A stretch of 64,000 nt of DNA from Andrena cerasifolii (Eukaryota; Arthropoda; Insecta; Hymenoptera; Andrenidae), in contig NC_135121.1 of assembly GCF_050908995.1 (NCBI RefSeq), positions 9,796,001-9,860,000 on the forward strand, read 5' to 3'. The notes under the pieces were generated by a model. It made no database searches and was not told the origin of the DNA. It saw only the letters and a program-made list of their open reading frames with translations. Positions within the stretch are counted from its first letter, which is position 1. Each line of letters opens with the position of its first letter. The position numbers and the translations under genes are program-made. Below are positions 12,238 through 24,067 of this stretch, piece by piece.

Positions 12238-12680
12238 CCAACGTACATATCCGTATCACTATATTTATTTTTCTCTTATCATCGAATTATAATAATAATG
12301 ATACAGAAGCAATAACAATTAGTATAGCAAATAACGGAATGGGCAAGCGCAGCGTAGCTGCTATTATGCCCGACCCGAATTCCCTTTTTAACGCTTTCCG
12401 TTCTCTTTCCCACCCCTCCCTCGGCTTTCAGTTCCTCATTCGCTGTATGGACAGTAATATTGACAACATTAAATAATTTAAAAAAAACACAATAAAATAG
12501 CAATAAAAATTGTTAATAAATTTTCGTTACCACAATCGTTACCGGAAAAACATATTTCATAAGCCTGAACTATCTATCTACTGGCGTCGAGCAAAGCAAA
12601 TGAATACAAAAATAAATAAATAAAAAAAACTTCGTTTCAATATTTGTCAAATACTCATTTTTATTATTTTATTGAGCCTA

Positions 12681-13071
12681 AGGTGAATGTCCCAATTTCT
12701 GCTCGTGTTCCAATTTCTGTTCATTTCGCTTTTTTTTCTTATTATTATACGCGTTACGTTTGTACTATAGATGCAACAAAATAATTCTAAATTATTTAAA
12801 CATTTACGCGAGTGTTGCACGAGTTTGGGGCGATACATACAACGCTATTTTTCATGAACAGAAATAAGGACATTTAGAGCATTATATATTTAATTACAAA
12901 TTACTAACAGTTAAACATCTTGAAATATCTTCCTAAAATAGTTTTTGAATTGATTGATTTGTTATTAAAGAATTAATCAATTACTCTGCAAATTTTCATC
13001 ACAAACAAATTTTTTACACCTTCTATATGACGAGTTACCTCTTAAATCAGTGGAAATTGGGACATTCGCCT
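12681..13071. mobile_element. TA-flanked MITE (AGGTGAATGTCCC family), copy 3
   Basis: The 391-bp element has intact ends, AGGTGAATGTCCCAATTT and AAATTGGGACATTCGCCT, and a perfect flanking TA on both sides (12679-12680 and 13072-13073). This copy best defines the family: Tc1/mariner-type target duplication, AT-rich interior, no open frame of interest. The other copies are at 5461-5815 and 7056-7455. Confidence 0.85.
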
Positions 13072-13073
13072 TA

Positions 13074-14403
13074 ATTAGTTATTCTTTCGAGCCGTAACTA
13101 TTACATCTATCACTATTTCAGCCAGTCGATATTTAGACTTGTTTTGAAATAATTTTCTAAACGTTCTAGGTAATTTGAAAGTGAGCGATATGTCCCAATC
13201 ATAACTAAGTACGCCATCTCTCCTTTCTACAGGGAGAAATGGCCCTCGCGTTAACATTGAAATGTTACTATGGGCAAATACTTTGTCTGCATTGTCCCTC
13301 AATGCTTCTACTACCTTACTATCCAAAACATTAAACGAAAATTAACTTAGAAGTATATGTTAAATAAGATTCTGCACACTACTCTTTTATAAAAACGGTT
13401 ACCTAAACTTTTATAGCCTACAAATCCAGAAAAGCACAGGAGGAAACGCAACGACGCTATTCATTCTGAAATACAGCAACTACGCCAACTCTCCTGCTGC
13501 ACCGACTCACCCTCATTAACCCTAATCTTAAAACAAAAAAAAGTATTCAAAGATATAGAGAAACATCGAAGACACGAGTTCTTCCGCCCGATTCTTGTAC
13601 AAACGCCCCCACTGTCCGCCGTGATCCGGCCGTCGCCTCCCCTGTGCAAGGCACGGAGGCCGTGACCGTCTAAACGGCGCAAAAGGTTATCACTTGCCGT
13701 CAACACGGGCGCGCGCCGTGTACGTGTAAATCGGGCCCTAGTGTTCGGAAATTCGATTCGATTTCTGCAATCGGGTCAAGCTTACAAATAGGAGTCGCGA
13801 CCCCCAAAACTCATAAACACTTCCACCCCCCCCTGGCTTCAGAAAAAAATTGCTTATTTTTAAAACCTAATCTTTATAAAGTTTATGCTGAAGAAGAGAA
13901 TATTTTACAATTCAAATCTTGAATGAAATTGCCGCTGCAAAATGAATTGAAACAAGCAATAAATCGTTGCCCGTCAACTTGGCCGTTTGTAAACGTTGCC
14001 CCGTCTTGGAAAAACGTCTGCGGACGCCTTTGGCCCTGCTCGAACCACGTATGTTCACCTACAACCGGGAGTACTTTCAATTTCCTTAAACGATCCTTCC
14101 CTCTTCTTCCTTCACTATGATTGGATTTGAATATCAATGGGCTACAGTTTCCACCGCCGTCGGCATTATCCGTGGCGAATGTACGGACGGCCTCAGTTGA
14201 CCGGCGAGTGGTCGGTGAAAAGGAGGAAGACCGCCGGGGCGATCATTATCAGAACGCGTCGAAAAGGTGGTTGACGGCGGAAAAGCGGCCACACGGTGGG
14301 GAACAGCTGATGCATAGGGATTGATATTGATTCGTAGCACGCGGGACGCCGGTTGCCGGGCAGTCACGGGCCAAGCTCACGTCGGACAGGAGGCCAGGCT
14401 CAA
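13074..14403. other. Non-coding stretch
   Basis: I see no supported gene here. Short open frames overlap on both strands without recognisable domains. The right part (about 13560-13740 and 14140 onward) is CpG-rich and could include a promoter for a plus-strand transcript using the candidate exon at 14404. Confidence 0.35.
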
Positions 14404-14515
14404 ATGCCTCCCGAGTGCGAGGAAATCGAGGATCGCGGCGTGCCGGAGAAAATCTCCTGCATCGACGGCAGGATCAAGGAGCATCTGCGCTTCGCGACTC
14501 CGACATTGCTATGCG
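14404..14515 (+). CDS. Candidate 5' coding exon, possibly an alternative N-terminus for the rolling stone-like gene
   Basis: An ATG in the context CTCAAATG opens 37 codons beginning MPPECEEIEDRG, and the frame meets a possible donor, TGCG|GTGTGT, at 14515. If spliced to the acceptor at 18286 (ttgcag|GTCGTC), the phase fits (G+GT) and reads in frame through GRRAMVKKLW into the rolling stone-like protein. The phase match has a one-in-three chance of being coincidence and the donor is not strong. The peptide is hydrophilic, with no signal sequence or known motif. Confidence 0.3.
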
Positions 14516-17500
14516 GTGTGTGCCAGCATTTTCCACGGTCCTCCCGTTTTAATTCACCGCACCGTAACGTCGACAGTTCAGCCGTCTTGTGTCGGGCTTC
14601 GCTTATCTTCGTACCCGCGACGAAGGAATCGGGTTCCCCGCAGGGTGTACGTGACACGCGAGCGTGACCGTCCAGTGGAAAACGGACTTAGCCATGCTCC
14701 CTGGTGTGCGCTTGGAGCGATTTGAATTTTCGGTATTTTCGCTGGTGCGAGTGGGAAGGTTGCTTCCAAGGCAGAGTTCCTTCTCAGCGATTCCATGTTC
14801 CGTGACGCGTGGTGCTCGAGTTTGTTCTTCTTTTTCTGCGCAGTTACGTCAGTTACTTAGAAATTCACGAGCATCCGTTAAGGAATTTCTTTTTAAGGCA
14901 GAGTGTGAAGTCTAATCTAACGCATGTCATTTAGAGTCGTTACTTGTTACATCGGGGGGGGCTCGATGGATTTAAGTTCCTTGCCGCTGTCCTGGTTGTA
15001 CAGTTATGTCACTACCAAATCCCCGCAATGCTTTACGCGCGGCCTCAGCTGGCGCAAAAACGTGAATTCCGCTCGTCTTTTTGCGTGGGGGCAGAAAAAG
15101 GGGTTCGGTGTGCGTGTGACTGGCAGTTGTTCCCTGCGCACGGTAAGCCAAGTCACTACCGCGTTGAACAACGAGGTGTGTCGATTGAACGTAGTGCTGT
15201 TTTCTTTCCGTCACAGGTTTCTAGAATCCTTCGAATCCTCTAGATATCGCGTACAGGTGATCGAAGTCCTTATCTGTTGTATGAACACAACTTTGACCTC
15301 GGTCGCTCGGATCTGCGGATTGAAACCAGGGCGATGAAAGGCTCTCGCCAGTTTCATGAACGAATAGTGAAGTGGACAGTGAAATTATAAAACATACCAG
15401 AATTTCCGCTTGCACCTGGAACATTGAGCTCTTTGATAAGGAATAAGAAAGCTGTACGTATAGAAACTTTAATGACGAAATTCGATCCGAGAGGCACCTT
15501 CGTGCATAGAAGTCGTAATGGTGTTCCGAGTGCAGGAAGAAGTACATACATAGCGTGCGCTGTTAGGGCGCACTGGCCGCTCGGTTATTCGGGGGCTGTT
15601 TAAATGGATAGTCAAAGGGTGGAGGGAAGGAAAGGGTAACGTACGGATCGAATTGATTTCAGTCATCGCACAGGGTTTTGACCACACTGCCCAATGCGAC
15701 TGGTCAGTGACGGGTCAGGCGTGCTATCGTGCAGGCTGATCATTGGCTTGTCCAAGGCCCGACGAGACTTCCGAGCTTCCCCTTATCTTTGGAGACAATA
15801 CCCCGGTTTCTTTCTTACTCCTGCCACTGCCCCAGCTATCATCCATCCAACGAACTTCGCATTTCATCGTTTTTAATTCTTATTGCGCGAAGACAATGAG
15901 TGCCTAGGGCGCAGGATGCTTGAGATTCCGATACAAGAGCTTCAAGTGGTGAGAAACTGTTGCATCTTGCACCGATACCTGTGCACAATCATAAATCGGC
16001 GACAATCACCGCGTGCAGCGTTGATAAGAGCGGTTTAATAAGGTATCAACGTGATAACGAGCAGTCCCATAGGCTAGTGCGCGTCAAGTGTCAGCGGTAA
16101 CAGATCGCCAGCCTCTGTTGCTCCAACCTGCGTTCAGACTTAAATAAGTTCATCTCGATCCTAACGATCGATACATCTCAGCGTGCCACTCGTAAGTAAC
16201 AATTTAAAAATCCAGCGGCGCACCTGCCACGCCTGTCGCGACGTCCCGCGAAATCTTATCTACGGTGTTGTACTAAAGAACCTCCAACGAAATAAATAGA
16301 AAGCACGTCGCGTGGATTCGCGATTCCGAGAGAAGCCGGGATGACAATAAGTTCGGTCGAAATTCCACGTGCTCGGGTACGTCACGCTCTTCCAACGTTC
16401 GTCGCGAAAAAGCTGTTCTCCTCGGTGAGGTTTGCGTGGGTGTTGCGAATTAGCCTAAATTTACCGGTGGATTCAATTGCTATAAAAAAATGTACCGTGC
16501 GAACAACGCCAATCTTAACCGGTTCGAGTCGCGACCGTAATACGCCGGACGAAATTTCGCGCTGCCAGCTCACTGACGGCTTCTCCGTTTGTTCTCACGG
16601 TGAATCGCTTCGGGATAGCTGCGCGCTTTGACGCGCGACTATTCCCATGAGGACGCTACCTGAGCTCACGCGTGCCGATCAGCAATAATAAAGCGATAAT
16701 CAGCAATAATAGATTATGGAGTAATTGGTATTGGCCGATTGACCGCGCCGCCATGACCTATGCGCGTCAGCCTGTGGCACTGTCCGTGCGAACCTCAGCG
16801 CCCCGGGCCAACAGGGTTAATTAGTTCAAAGTGGCCTCCGTCTGCGGAGAATGCGATCAAAGATTTTACTCGGTGCTGTCCCACCTCCATCCTTCCCAAT
16901 CATGCCTCGAACGAGCAGCCGCCCCTCCTCCCCCCTCCCCCTCCCTCATTCCCCTCCTTTCGCTATAAAACAGCATCTACAACTTACGCTACGACTGCTA
17001 CACCCTATACTTTCATGCGGAATCAACTGGGAGTTAGTTTAACTGAACTAAACCGAACGAAGGTGATTAAAATATTTGAAGTTTACGCGACGAGATTCTT
17101 TATCAACTCGCAAATATACGAGGCACGTTTCTCTTCGCGTAGTCGTGTTTCAGTGTCTGATATGTCGATGATTTCCAGCGAAAATCAGATTTAGAAATGT
17201 CTGCCGCGATATAGATTCACGCGAAACGAGAGACATTTGAACTGATGTTTAGATACCAGCGAGTTCCGACTTCCGTATCTTATCGTAGATTCGATAAAGT
17301 TCCATGTAAATCTAGACTACGGTGTCGACAGGTTTCTCGTGACGTTTAAACGGTTCAACGCTCGGATTAATGTCCATCGATGTTTTGAAGTCCGTTCCGT
17401 GGTAATTTGAAAGTTCGGTGTATTTCTGCTGTGTTCTGCCTGAAAATTCAAATATTTCGTTGGATTCTAGTAAGAAGGCACGGAATAGTGTTTGAAAGAG

Positions 17501-18286
17501 CGCTATTCTTCGCGCTGAATGAAAAATCGTTCGAGTCCGTTCAAGATGGCTGCCTCCATGGTAGTCCTATAAGCAGAGCGTAGAGGTTAGGTTTCCGCTG
17601 CTACGCCGACGGTATTATTTCACTTGTCGGGCTTCTGACAACCACTGTCGTCGCACAGGAGATGGTGTTAATATCTCGTAGGGGTCTGTCGATCCCGAGG
17701 CGAATCCTCTTTCTACTCATACATTGTTCGTCATGTAAGTTGCAAGGCCGTCTCACGACCAACGATTACTGCTCGTACTTGTTCCTCCACCCGACACTTG
17801 TTACCGAACCGAATAGGACATGGCAACGGCACGCTCGTAGTAACGTGCACGAGGAATTCCGTGTTCCACGACGATCCATACTTCGTTCGACAAAAAACAT
17901 CGCGCGATCCTCATAGATTGCGAAACCGATCGATAAAATTGTCAGAGCGGGAAGCCTACCGGAAACGATGAGGCACGCATGTGTATTGAAATGCGGTGTC
18001 ATTGGTAAATTCGAATACCTGTCATTACATGGTTAATTACCGCTCGTTAGAACCCAACGGACGCGACAGCATGATATTACGTTCCATTATCGTATAAGAA
18101 GAGAGATCGTGGTGATTCGATTTCCAAGTTCCGTGATTACCTAGGCACGGTCTGCGAAACAGTATTATCGCGGAACTATACGTCGTCGAAAGTTCTTTGG
18201 GCGTATTACGGTACTCTTACCAGCGGATATAGTAATCGTGGACGAGTGTCGAGCGAAGATTAACACTAACACACGTTGGCTTGCAG
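14516..18286. other. Probable intron or upstream region of the rolling stone-like gene
   Basis: No convincing coding exon is seen. A C-rich tract lies at about 16919-16960. The acceptor that ends this stretch (cacgttggcttgcag) is well formed, so at least one upstream exon, coding or not, must exist to its left. Confidence 0.4.
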
Positions 18287-18297
18287 GTCGTCGAGCA

Positions 18298-19146
18298 ATG
18301 GTAAAGAAATTATGGTGCCAGGAGGTGGGAAGGAAGTGGTTCCAACAGAAGGACGACCCGCTGCACCCGCGACTACTCAGCGAGCCGAGATGCCAGAAAC
18401 ATGTGGCCACCTGGTACCTGCTTTACCGTTGGTTGATCTGTGCAGCCTGGGCGAGCATCATCATGTGCTCGATCTTCGAGTTCGGTACCTACGAACCGAT
18501 GGTCGCCTACGATAAGTGGCCGATTTACTTGACTAATTGGGACCTAGTTCTGGGCCTCAGTCAAGCCCTACTTGGCGCTCTTCTCGTATCGAGAAGGTGG
18601 AAGCTGCAAAAACTATCGGACTTTGATCTATCCGTCCTGAGAATGGGGTTGATGGAGAGGGCATACTGGTTCCTCTACGTTGTCACTACAATCATCGCGC
18701 CCGGCGTCACGATCTCCTATTGGTGCAGCGTGTATGACCCGAAGATCCACCACTTGGATCCTTTAAACATCATGCTGCACATTTGCAATAGTATTCTAAT
18801 GATTGTAGACTTCTGCGTGACCAGCGTACCGTTTAGATTAAGGAACGTTTGGTGGTGTTTAACCGTAGTGTTCTTTTATATAAGTTTCTCGCTAATATAC
18901 TATTTGGCCGGTGGTTTAGACAAGAACGGTTACCATTACATCTATAAAATCCTCGACTGGAAGAAGCCACTGCAAGCCACGTTGGTGTGCGTAGGCGAGG
19001 TCGTATTCATAACTATATTATACTCTATAGTGTGTCTCCTTGAAAATGTAAAGAATCGGGTGTATTTTAAGATCGATAGAAAATTAGGGGAATCGTTGAA
19101 CGAGGCGCAGAACCCCGTTACAGAGAAACAGGCCGATATCGTTTGA
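18298..19146 (+). CDS. rost: Rolling stone-like multipass membrane protein
   Basis: The 282-residue protein starts MVKKLWCQEVGRKWF, close to the family's usual opening and length. Rolling stone in Drosophila is a plasma-membrane protein needed for myoblast fusion; relatives in other insects are mostly uncharacterised. Six hydrophobic segments are visible, near residues 40-60, 80-97, 123-148, 160-180, 185-207 and 222-245, with a charged C-terminal tail ending QADIV. The exon starts at 18287 after a clear acceptor, so 18298 is the first ATG in it. The frame is open upstream within the exon, leaving room for an N-terminal extension from an earlier exon (see 14404-14515). The coding part is otherwise a single exon. 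An ATTAAA at 19287 may serve polyadenylation. I am sure of the family, less sure it is the direct orthologue of rost, because insects carry several paralogues. Confidence 0.88.
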   Translation: MVKKLWCQEVGRKWFQQKDDPLHPRLLSEPRCQKHVATWYLLYRWLICAAWASIIMCSIFEFGTYEPMVAYDKWPIYLTNWDLVLGLSQALLGALLVSRRWKLQKLSDFDLSVLRMGLMERAYWFLYVVTTIIAPGVTISYWCSVYDPKIHHLDPLNIMLHICNSILMIVDFCVTSVPFRLRNVWWCLTVVFFYISFSLIYYLAGGLDKNGYHYIYKILDWKKPLQATLVCVGEVVFITILYSIVCLLENVKNRVYFKIDRKLGESLNEAQNPVTEKQADIV

Positions 19147-19286
19147 AAACTAATGATAATAGACCATTTTCTACTTTATACAATTATTAGGCGAATTATT
19201 TGTACATTTTGTTATTGTTCGTATCGCTCTGAAGTGTAGTACCAAGTATTAGTATTATTTTCTAGTGCAAGCTCATTGTTTCTATT

Positions 19287-19292
19287 ATTAAA
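19287..19292 (+). terminator. Possible polyadenylation signal (ATTAAA) for the rolling stone-like gene
   Basis: This variant signal lies 141 bp after the stop codon on the coding strand. No canonical AATAAA is nearer. It is assigned by position only. Confidence 0.35.
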
Positions 19293-20040
19293 CACTTTGA
19301 GATTAGGGCCTATACGGTGATATCGGGAAAGTGTTCCCTGTTCCCTGTTCATTCAACGAAGGTTACTGTATTAACCATAGGGCTGTATACTCGTAACGAG
19401 GGTTGCAATTTGATCGGTGTTAATTGTCGCGTACGCTTCGTATATATTAAGATTCGCACGTAAACGGACTCAATGCGCATGCGTGCTCGAATAATACAGA
19501 ATTTTGTTCGTTCGTATTTTTTAGATATTAGAGAACGGTATTCCTCAGACTATATAGTTGGTAACAATAGACTGCAAATGATAGATTGGCCGACAATAAT
19601 GTGTGCTTCATTACATGAGAGTTTGAGGCATGCTGCTTTGGTGTTCGCGAATGAACAACAACGTCTTATACGAGTGAAAAAAATGGCTAATAACTCAATT
19701 TATGATCAACGCGAAGGTTCGTCACAAACGAAACTGGTGTGCAGAGAATGTTCCTGATGGGTGCACTGGTACACGTTTATATATGCTATATGCAAAGGCA
19801 TTTAATCTCTGCTCACTTAATTTTTATCGCATTTTTTTTTTAAATCGAATATTCTTATCGAAATTTTCTAGTGTATGAATGCGCAATATTGTCAAGCTAT
19901 TTATTTGTTATAAAAGGTGTATTCGAGATGTAACTAGAAAGTCTTTATACACATCCCTCGGTCACTGTATATACAAGGCTTCAGGAGTAGTATATACAAT
20001 GGAAGAACGACGGGCGAACTTTTTGGAAAAATAGCAACGA

Positions 20041-20046
20041 TTTATT
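20041..20046 (-). terminator. Polyadenylation signal for the ZXD-type zinc-finger gene
   Basis: AATAAA on the minus strand, about 150 bp after the stop codon at 20197. Confidence 0.55.
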
Positions 20047-20196
20047 AATAAAATAACGATTTGAAGCAATTATGGACTGCAGTATAAATGAATGTAAGGC
20101 TAAAACAAGCCTTCGATCACAGACCATATTAAAACTTATCCTACATTAAAAAATAACAATGATCAGTTTTCACCCACTTCCAAGTACAGTCGTCTA

Positions 20197-23100
20197 TTAT
20201 TCGAGCCCCCGCAAATTTATAGTACTTTCAGGCTGTACCGAGTCGAGTAACAATACCTGATATTCTGTTCCTACCACATCGTCTTGATAATACATGGAAG
20301 GCAATTCCTCCGTGAGCAATAAGCCTTCTTGTAAATCACTCGCACCTAACACAACATCCGACGCCCCAACAACGGAATCTAACACAGCACCATTCGCCTT
20401 CAATCTCCATACGTCGGAGAACGTTAAATCAGTCCGAGCTGATCCCTGATCCTTCCTCGCCTGTTGGTCAGGTAATTGCCGGTGCATCATAACGTGCGAG
20501 GATGGTTCGGCTTTTAATACGCTAGTAAGAGGCGGCGGTTCTGGTTCCGGTAGAGAGCGATCCGTTTCCGAGGAAGTGCTAAGAATAACAGCATCGCATG
20601 GCGCTACCATTATCATTTGCTCCGCAGGCTCCGCCATCGTGGGCGCGGTGTACAGAATGTAGTCCATATTACATACTGAACTCTCGGACACTCTTATCGA
20701 CGGTTTATCACATTCTTCAACGGGGGTGCCATGGACTTTCAACATGTGCCCCCTTAACGTAGCTTTCGTAGTATAGGAACGCGTGCAGGTTTCGACTGGG
20801 CAATGATACAAGGTCTTGGATTGATTTTCAGGGCACAACATTTCACTTTTAATCTGATTTTCATTATTATTCATGAGCTTCGCGTCAACCGGCTCGGGCT
20901 CATCTGTCGCCGATGAATTTAGGCAAACCGCATTTACGCTCAGCTCTATTGACTTCCTCTTCGACTTCACGACAGGATTCACCCGGGAGCATTGCGTTTC
21001 CTTCGTTTTACTACGCTTCTGGCCGTTGACGGTGTCCCGGGAATTCGTCTCCACGTCCTGTTTAATCTGATGCTTCTTTATATGGACATACAAACTACTT
21101 TTCGCGGAGAACTTTGCATTACATATAAGACATTGAAAGTATCTCCCTTCGTTATGGGTCAGCCTATGCTCCTTGAGATGCTCGGATCTCATGAATGCCT
21201 TCCCGCAGGAGGGAACGTCGCACACAAACTTGCGCTCGTTGGTGTGCTTCTTCTGATGTCTCTTTAATTTACTAGAAGACGAGAAAGCCCACTGGCAGCC
21301 TTGAAATGTACAAAGATAAGGCTTGCAACCGGTATGCGAGCGTATGTGTGCCTTCAGCCTACACGGCTTATCGAAAATCCTTCCGCAGCCTGGCCACGAG
21401 CATTTTACATCTACTTCCTTATAACTATGGCATCTTTGATGCGACGTCAAAGCATTACTACTATAGTATCTCTTCCCGCACCCCTCGTGCTTGCAAACGT
21501 ACGGGGCGTGGCTCTGGTCGTGAGACTTCATGTGTAGCTCCAGGGCCCGTTTCGTCTGGAACTTTTCTTGGCAGTTTGGTACTTGACACAATATCCTATT
21601 CGGGCGACTATGCAGCTTCGCATGGCTCCATAAATTATATATCGTAGTGAACCGACGATTACATCCCTCTACGTCGCACATGTAGTCTTTGCGTTTCAAG
21701 TGTGTCTCTTTGTGCCGCTTAAGCTTAAATTCTGAATAAAATGCCCAGGCGCATCCCTCGAAGTCGCACTGAAATGAGAATACAAATAAATAAATGCATA
21801 CGATACCAGCTTACTCGACAGCCTACAAAGGAAAGAAGAAACGAATTCGTAGCTTAAATACCTTAAAGGGCCTTACGCCAAAGTGCGCTAACAAATGGCC
21901 TTTCAAAGCATAAAGTTTGCTAAATTGTCTACTACAATCGTCCCGTGGGCAGACCCACACTTTTCCATGCTCGGTGACTGATATTGGTTGCAAGTTGTCA
22001 TCAGTTATCCCCAACTCCTCTAAAGCGTTGGATATCACCATCTCGTGATTATTAGCGCTCTCCGCGCTCTGCTCTATCATGCCGTTCCACGTCGTCGAAG
22101 TTTCTATTTTTGGTAATTTCGGAAAGTTCCCCGTGGCTTCTATCAGCTCCGAAGTTTTCCCCTGATAGATCTGCTCCTCTGTACCAGTGTTGATGACAAT
22201 TTGCGTCATATTTGAAATTTTGTCCGTCGATATCGCTACAACCGCCATCACACCGTCCTCCGTATCTACAATGTCATCTCCGCATATTCTAATCTCGTTG
22301 TCTAGTCTCTTCTCCGCGACGTCCGATATTTTCCTACGCTTCTTAATAATCCTCGGCTCCAGCTTCACTTTCGCTTTAGTCTTCAATTGCTCGATTACGG
22401 CGCTCTCGGTGTCCCCCTCGGACGACTTGGCGCTTGGCAACGCGTGTATCACATTTTCCGGGCCGAGATCCTGCATATAGAGATTTGTAGGAGTCTCCGG
22501 CGAAGGGCAGTCTTTTTGCTGCTGAGCGTTATCTTCTTTGTTTACAGTCTCAACATTGGGCAGGTCGTCGACCGCGATCTGCGTGGATTTACCATGCAAT
22601 TCTTGGTCATCGGCGATCATAGCTTTCCTCATCAACGAATTGTCAGCCTGTTCCGTGCCCGCGCACATCCCTTCGACTACCCTGTTGGGGGCGGTTAAAG
22701 CGAGCTGGCCGCTGGTCGACGGCAAGATTTCACCGGCGACCATCATGTCGTCAGGGGACAACGCCAAAGGGTCCAAATGGTCCAGCTGAAACTCTGGCAG
22801 TATGAAGCCGTCCTTCTCGCAGGGGTCGAGCAGCTTCTCGCTCTGGAGCTCCTGCAGCAAGGGGTCGTAAGTTAGGTTAAGTTTCTTGTCGGACAGATCG
22901 ATGTCGATCGACAGGCCGTCAGGGTCCTTTTCCAGGAAAGCGTGCTGGAGCTCCTCGCCCAGGTACCGGTCGACGCCCTCCACTACCCCGGGCTTGATCG
23001 CGTCGAGGTCCATGCTCGACACGGACTCCGTGCGCGTCTTTAACCATTTCTCGATGTCGGCTACTGTCTCGACATCGGCGGCTTTCCCGATCACGTCGAC

Positions 23101-23406
23101 GCTCGGCTCGTTCGCGGCTACGCCGTTCGGCACCTGGCCGCAGTCCACCCAGGCGGTCTCCGGATATCTGTCCCCGCCGCTTCTCACTTTCTGTTTTCCT
23201 TTTTTATTCGCCGCCTCTCTTTTGTCCCCGTCCGGTGAAGTGGCCAGCAGATCCGATGGTCCCGTGTAACCTATCGCCGTACCAGCGGCCAGAACGCCGA
23301 CCTCGCCGTGCGGCCAGCCGCGAACAGAGCACAAACCGCGTCGATTACGAAAGATTCGCGGGATTTGTTTTGACTTGCAAGCGGAGGGAGTTCCTTTACG
23401 AGACAT
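20197..23406 (-). CDS. ZXD-family C2H2 zinc-finger transcription factor
   Basis: Two coding exons, 23406-21862 and 21768-20197, join in phase 0 (..RPFK|CDFEGC..) across a 93-bp intron and encode 1038 residues. The first about 480 residues are acidic and low in structure. Ten C2H2 fingers follow: one at the end of exon 1 (CPRDDCSRQF), eight in tandem at the start of exon 2, and a separated tenth (CPVETCTRSY). The fingers mostly have the CxxxxC spacing and the runs WAFSSSSKLKRHQKKH and FSAKSSLYVHIKKH, which I associate with vertebrate ZXDA/B/C, nuclear proteins that act with CIITA in transcription. A nuclear, DNA-binding role is inferred. I chose ATG at 23406 (context GTCAAATG). The frame is open further upstream but only to a GTG. 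An out-of-frame ATG at 23462 overlaps this start. An AATAAA lies about 150 bp past the stop. Confidence 0.85.
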
Positions 23407-23462
23407 TTGACTGCCCCGTAGCCAGCTCTGTAGGGGTCCACACACAGCAACAACGCCGCCAT
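23271..23462 (-). other. Upstream open frame overlapping the zinc-finger start codon
   Basis: ATGGCGGCG at 23462 opens 63 codons in a frame different from the zinc-finger protein. It ends at 23271, well past the zinc-finger ATG at 23406. The G at +4 makes it a moderate start context. It could reduce initiation at the main ATG, or it may lie upstream of the true transcription start. Confidence 0.4.
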
Positions 23463-23562
23463 CGAAGGTGAAACCTTGTGTAGATCACGGCCAGCCACAC
23501 TTTTTGCGCGTCGCGCGAACTTCCCGCGGACAGGTGGCGCCACCGGCCGCCACTCATTTCGC

Positions 23563-23978
23563 GCAACTTTTAAACGCGCGCTTCGCGAGGCTATTAAGGG
23601 TTAATTAATTCCAATTACGTCTAAATCGCCCGCGCCCACGACCGCGAGGATTTTTCCGTTTTTGTAATAAACTGAATATCATAAATTATATATTACTGTT
23701 TTCGAGTCGTGATTTATAGTTAAAAACCTGTGTTTTTCGATAATTACTCTTTCACAGATTTCTCTTCCATATTTCAAGAGATTTTCATAGATCTTGGAAT
23801 GTTAATTACGGGCGTTTTGGGCGATTTGGGCGTAAGTGGAATTCGCTGAATATACATTGAGCTATAGGAGCTCGATAATAATACACGAAGCGAGAGATTC
23901 TACAGGCTGACTTAAAACAGCGAACACTAAAGTAGAGAGAGCGACTAGATTGATCTGTACATTTTGACGAATTGCGAA
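23563..23978. other. Short intergenic gap
   Basis: The gap lies between the zinc-finger gene promoter and the 3' end of the next minus-strand gene. The part near 23500-23600 is CpG-rich and fits a promoter; the rest is AT-rich. No gene is seen. Confidence 0.4.
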
Positions 23979-23984
23979 TTTATT
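23979..23984 (-). terminator. Possible polyadenylation signal for the gene ending at 24068
   Basis: AATAAA on the minus strand, about 85 bp after the stop codon at 24068. Confidence 0.45.
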
Positions 23985-24067
23985 TGTAGGCTTCTAGTCG
24001 ATGAACGAAAATTGGGTTTGTTTCTTCTGCATACACAAATAATTTGATTAGACGCTAGACAAGAGAT

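Noticed and set aside
12097..12315. Plus-strand frame encoding Ser-Leu and Thr-His repeats
   Set aside because: It is a translation of the CT/CA microsatellite.
16519..16535. GGTTCGAGTCG as a tRNA B box
   Set aside because: No A box or cloverleaf could be built around it, and no tRNA gene is supported anywhere in the window.
19473..19757. 94-codon plus-strand frame
   Set aside because: It lies downstream of the rolling stone-like stop codon, has no domain, and is probably 3' flank.
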